From: JAMOBE01 sp039908285
GTDB lineage: Bacteria > Pseudomonadota > Alphaproteobacteria > Rhodospirillales > Rhodospirillaceae
Length of the DNA stretch: 16,251 nucleotides
Assembly: GCA_039908285.1 (NCBI GenBank)
Contig: JAMOBE010000083.1
Coordinates: forward strand, 1 to 16,251
Direction of reading: 5' to 3'
The position numbers and the translations under genes were made by a program. Numbering within the stretch: position 1 is the first letter of the stretch; each line of letters begins with the position of its first letter. Positions 13,954 through 16,251 of this stretch are shown here, piece by piece. The notes beneath the pieces were generated by a model. The model was not told where the DNA came from, did not search any database, and was given only the letters and a program-made list of their open reading frames with translations.

Positions 13954-14382
13954 TCAGGTCGGCACCATCTCGCGCCGGAAAGCCAGGAACTGGTCATAGT
14001 CGCGGATGTAGTCGTCGGCTTCGTAGGAGCGGTCGCACAGGACCATGAGGGTGGCGCCGCGGTCGTAGACCTGGTGACTCCAGATGCCGGCCGGGATCAG
14101 CAGGCCCTGCCGCGGGGTGTCCAGGGTGAGGCTGGCGCGGTCGGTGCCGTCGGTCCACTCCACCGTGCAGCGCCCGGTCAGGCAGACCAGAAGCTGGGCG
14201 CAGCGGATGTGGGCGTGGTCGCCCCGGCTGACCCCGTCCTCACCATGAACCACGAACACCCGCCGAATCGCCTCCAGCGGCAGGATGGCCTCGTCGAGAA
14301 TGGTGAGTGCTCCCCGTTCATCGGCGATGAATTGCACATCGATGCGCCGGACGTCGTGAATGGTGGGAAGGCGCAAGATCAT
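13954..14382 (-). CDS. WxcM/FdtA-type cupin, sugar-nucleotide 3,4-ketoisomerase
   Basis: 142-residue single-domain cupin. Family landmarks are 'ERGALTILDE', the active-site 'RGDHAH' (53-58, His56 and His58), 'CLTGRCTVEW' and the C-terminal 'YEADDYIRDYDQFLAF'. FdtA and QdtA members convert dTDP-4-keto-6-deoxyglucose to the 3-keto isomer, which an aminotransferase then aminates. The ATG overlaps the aminotransferase stop as ATGA (14379-14382), with no room for an independent promoter, so translation is coupled. A galacto- versus gluco-configured product cannot be told from the sequence. Catalytic role is inferred from family; some WxcM-like cupins have other or unknown activities. Confidence 0.82.
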   Translation of the reverse strand: MILRLPTIHDVRRIDVQFIADERGALTILDEAILPLEAIRRVFVVHGEDGVSRGDHAHIRCAQLLVCLTGRCTVEWTDGTDRASLTLDTPRQGLLIPAGIWSHQVYDRGATLMVLCDRSYEADDYIRDYDQFLAFRREMVPT

Positions 14383-15491
14383 GTCAGGAAGCTCCGGAGT
14401 GCGGCACAGACGGTGGCGATCTGCTCGTCGGTGATGGTGAGGGCGGCGGGAAGGTTGATGCCACGGCTCGAGATATCGTAGCAGACCGGGTTGTCGCGTC
14501 GTCCCTCCGCCTCACGGCCGGGAAAGGCCGGCAGCGAGCTGAGGGGAAAGAAGAACGGGCGGCTCGGAATGCCGCGACTCGCCATCTCGGCCATGGCACG
14601 GTCGCGGGTCATGCCGAGGGACGGAGCGAAGACCACCACCGGCGACCACACGCTGTTGAACACGTGCGGCGGCTCGGGGTTGAAGGAGAGGCCCGGGATG
14701 TCGCCGAGGTGCTCCATGTACTGCCGCCAGATGGACCGCTTGCGCGCCACCAGCTCGTCGAGCCTCTGGAACTGGGCATGGCCGAGGGCCGCCTGAAGAT
14801 TGAACGGCATGTATTTCGGCGTGACCTCGACATTGTAATAGGCGCCCGGCGCCCGGCCGTGATCACGCAGAAGCTTGCAGCGCTCGAACAGCCGCTCGTC
14901 GTCCAGCAGCAGCATGCCCCCCTCGCCGGTGGTCAGGGTCTTGGTGCGGTGGAAGCTGAACACCGAGCCGATGCCGAACTTGCCCGCCCGCACGCCCCGG
15001 TACAGCGAGCCCAGCGCCTCCGCCGAGTCCTCGATCAGGATGAGGTTCCGCTCCTCGCAAAGGGCGCGGAGCGCGTCCATGTCCGGCATGTTGCCGAAGA
15101 GATCGACCACGATCACCGCCCGCGTCCGCGGGGTGATGACCCGGGCGATGGTCTCGGGCGTCAGGCACCAGTGCACCGGGTCGATGTCGCCGAACACCGT
15201 CGCCGCTCCCACGTAGGTGATGCCGGCGACACTGCCGATCCATGTGCAGTCGGGGGCGATCACCTCGTCACCCGGCCCGATGCCGAGGCCCTTGAGCAGA
15301 AGGTGGATGGCCGACGTGCAGTTGGGCGTCATCAGGGCGAAGCGGCGGTCGTGATGGGCGGCGAACTCGCGCTCGAAGGTTTCGACGTAGTGATACGCCT
15401 TCTCCCCGTACCAGCCGGCGCGCAGGGCATCCAGCACGATCCGCTCCTCGTGCTCGGTAATCCAGGGACCAGACATGTAGATCGGGGTCAT
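14379..15491 (-). CDS. DegT/DnrJ/EryC1-family sugar aminotransferase
   Basis: 370 residues, a PLP enzyme that transfers an amino group (usually from glutamate) to a keto-sugar nucleotide. Landmarks are 'MTPNCTSAIHLLLKGLGI' (54-71), 'IEDSAEALG' (Asp155 pairs with the PLP ring nitrogen) and 'FSFHRTKTLTTGEGGML' (PLP lysine Lys184). The N-terminal 'LRAGWYG' and overall pattern resemble perosamine synthases (4-amination), while the adjacent FdtA-type cupin suggests 3-amination; I cannot settle which. ATG 15491 overlaps the upstream gene's stop (ATGA). The open frame above it to 15758 is Arg-rich shadow of the acetyltransferase gene and was discarded. Confidence 0.9.
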   Translation of the reverse strand: MTPIYMSGPWITEHEERIVLDALRAGWYGEKAYHYVETFEREFAAHHDRRFALMTPNCTSAIHLLLKGLGIGPGDEVIAPDCTWIGSVAGITYVGAATVFGDIDPVHWCLTPETIARVITPRTRAVIVVDLFGNMPDMDALRALCEERNLILIEDSAEALGSLYRGVRAGKFGIGSVFSFHRTKTLTTGEGGMLLLDDERLFERCKLLRDHGRAPGAYYNVEVTPKYMPFNLQAALGHAQFQRLDELVARKRSIWRQYMEHLGDIPGLSFNPEPPHVFNSVWSPVVVFAPSLGMTRDRAMAEMASRGIPSRPFFFPLSSLPAFPGREAEGRRDNPVCYDISSRGINLPAALTITDEQIATVCAALRSFLT

Positions 15492-16135
15492 CCGCCTGCC
15501 TTCTCCAGGTCCTTCTTCCACCGGGCGGGCACACCGGCCACCATCACGTGGTCGGGAACGTCCCGGATCACCGTCGCCCCGGCGGCGACGATCGCGCCGG
15601 TGCCGATGCGGACCCGGGAGATCAGCGTCGCGCCCGCGCACACCCAGGCATGGCGTCCGACGTGCACCCTGCCGCACAGCACGGCTCCGGGAGCGATCTC
15701 CACCCCGTCCTCCAGCACGCAGTCGTGATCGACGCTGGCGCTGGTGTTGATCAGACACTGGGTGCCAAGGCGCACCCTGGTCTGGATCACTGCCCCCGGC
15801 ATGATCTGCGCGCCGGGACCGAGCACGGCGTCGGCGGAAATGACCGCCGACGGATCGGCGAAGGATACCGGCTGGAACCCCTCCGCCGCCATCATGTCGT
15901 GCAGGCGAACCCGCACATGGCCATAGGGATTGCCGATGGCGATGATGAACCCGATGGCGGACCGGTCGGCGGGACCAAGCCAGGCGCGAAACCGCTCATA
16001 GCCCTCGAACACCTCCACCCCGGGAAAGGGAGAGGCAAGTCCCGGCGTGTCGTCGATGGCGGCGAACAGCCGCCCGCCCAGCGCGTCGATGATGGGCTGG
16101 TTGACACGGCCCTGGTCGCCCGCTCCCCACATCAC
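15488..16135 (-). CDS. NeuD/PglD/PerB-type sugar O/N-acyltransferase
   Basis: At least 215 residues. An N-terminal nucleotide-sugar-binding Rossmann-like part ('VMWGAGDQGRV', then 'GFIIAIGNP') is followed by a left-handed beta-helix of hexapeptide repeats (about 92-195) and the closing 'VMVAGVPARWKK'. The catalytic base is His137 in 'SASVDHDC', as in PglD. It should acetylate the amino sugar made by the next gene, using acetyl-CoA. GTG 16135 and ATG 16132 are the only canonical starts, and neither has a Shine-Dalgarno. In-frame codons above them read 'LNQFPERIV', which looks like the missing first strand, so the true start is unclear. The palindromic repeat begins about 38 bases upstream. Confidence 0.85.
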   Translation of the reverse strand: MMWGAGDQGRVNQPIIDALGGRLFAAIDDTPGLASPFPGVEVFEGYERFRAWLGPADRSAIGFIIAIGNPYGHVRVRLHDMMAAEGFQPVSFADPSAVISADAVLGPGAQIMPGAVIQTRVRLGTQCLINTSASVDHDCVLEDGVEIAPGAVLCGRVHVGRHAWVCAGATLISRVRIGTGAIVAAGATVIRDVPDHVMVAGVPARWKKDLEKAGG

Positions 16136-16172
16136 GATCCGTTCGGGGAATTGATTGAGGGCACTTCCACAA

Positions 16173-16232
16173 AGCCCTCTCCCCCCCTCTTCGGGGGGAG
16201 AGGGTTGGGTGAGGGGGGTGCCGAAGTTCCCG
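16173..16232. repeat. Palindromic intergenic repeat, right copy (inverted)
   Basis: Arms CCCTCTCCCCCC and GGGGGGAGAGGG flank a short CTCTTC-type loop (16175-16204), followed by the GTTGGGTGAGGGG tail and GTGCCGAAG. Reverse-complemented, it matches window positions 1-59 over its whole length, differing by one base in the first 40 and by loop rearrangement. It sits upstream of the acetyltransferase gene. The last 19 bases of the window (16233-16251) show nothing recognisable. Confidence 0.8.
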
Positions 16233-16251
16233 AACTGGTGCCGGCTGCCCG

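Noticed and set aside
14664..15728. 354-codon plus-strand open frame opposite the aminotransferase and acetyltransferase
   Set aside because: It spans the junction of two recognised genes on the other strand, and its residue pattern matches no family.
1..16251. Composite transposon or genomic island bounded by the inverted end repeats
   Set aside because: There is no transposase, integrase, tRNA junction or composition shift, and the genes between are mostly core housekeeping genes. The repeats look like dispersed palindromic elements.

Overview
The window is high-GC DNA with dense, short-gapped genes. The protein set suggests an alphaproteobacterium of the Rhodospirillales/Magnetospirillum kind: cytochrome c', DUF302 protein, metZ, a grxC-nitrilase pair, tandem Hsp20 genes and a chemoreceptor with a periplasmic haem motif. 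The taxonomic call is an inference from protein style, not from a marker gene. I recognise sixteen protein genes and see no tRNA, rRNA, CRISPR array, transposase or phage gene.

Layout, left to right. Positions 1-59 hold a palindromic C-rich/G-rich repeat. A minus-strand block follows: a membrane-anchored DUF302 protein (97-675), a DnaQ-type exonuclease (776-1423) overlapping the end of a membrane hybrid-free sensor histidine kinase (1410-3524), a periplasmic cytochrome c' (3650-4099) with its own promoter and an intrinsic terminator, and peptide deformylase (4237-4812). Between def and the divergent rpsU lie a 14-bp tandem repeat, a strong sigma-70-type promoter and a terminator-like leader hairpin. 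The plus-strand block is rpsU (probably starting at CTG), a ComF-type phosphoribosyltransferase, glutaredoxin 3 and a nitrilase-superfamily amidase overlapping it by four bases.

A long perfect hairpin separates that block from a three-gene minus-strand small heat-shock protein operon (8816 down to 7427). metZ (methionine biosynthesis) and a secreted double SH3 protein follow, also on the minus strand.

The right-hand 5 kb is one minus-strand run: a NeuD/PerB-type N-acetyltransferase, a DegT-family sugar aminotransferase and a WxcM/FdtA-type cupin joined by ATGA overlaps, then a methyl-accepting chemotaxis protein with a periplasmic CxxCH motif, then a class I methyltransferase. The first three should make an N-acetylated amino-deoxy sugar nucleotide for a surface polysaccharide or glycoprotein. 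The nucleotidyltransferase and dehydratase that would supply it are not in the window. At 16173-16232 a second copy of the left-end repeat lies in inverted orientation.

I do not see a clearly new defence or mobile system. The most interesting points are the haem-binding chemoreceptor inside a sugar operon, the rpsU leader with its non-canonical start, and the mixed-family sugar cassette.
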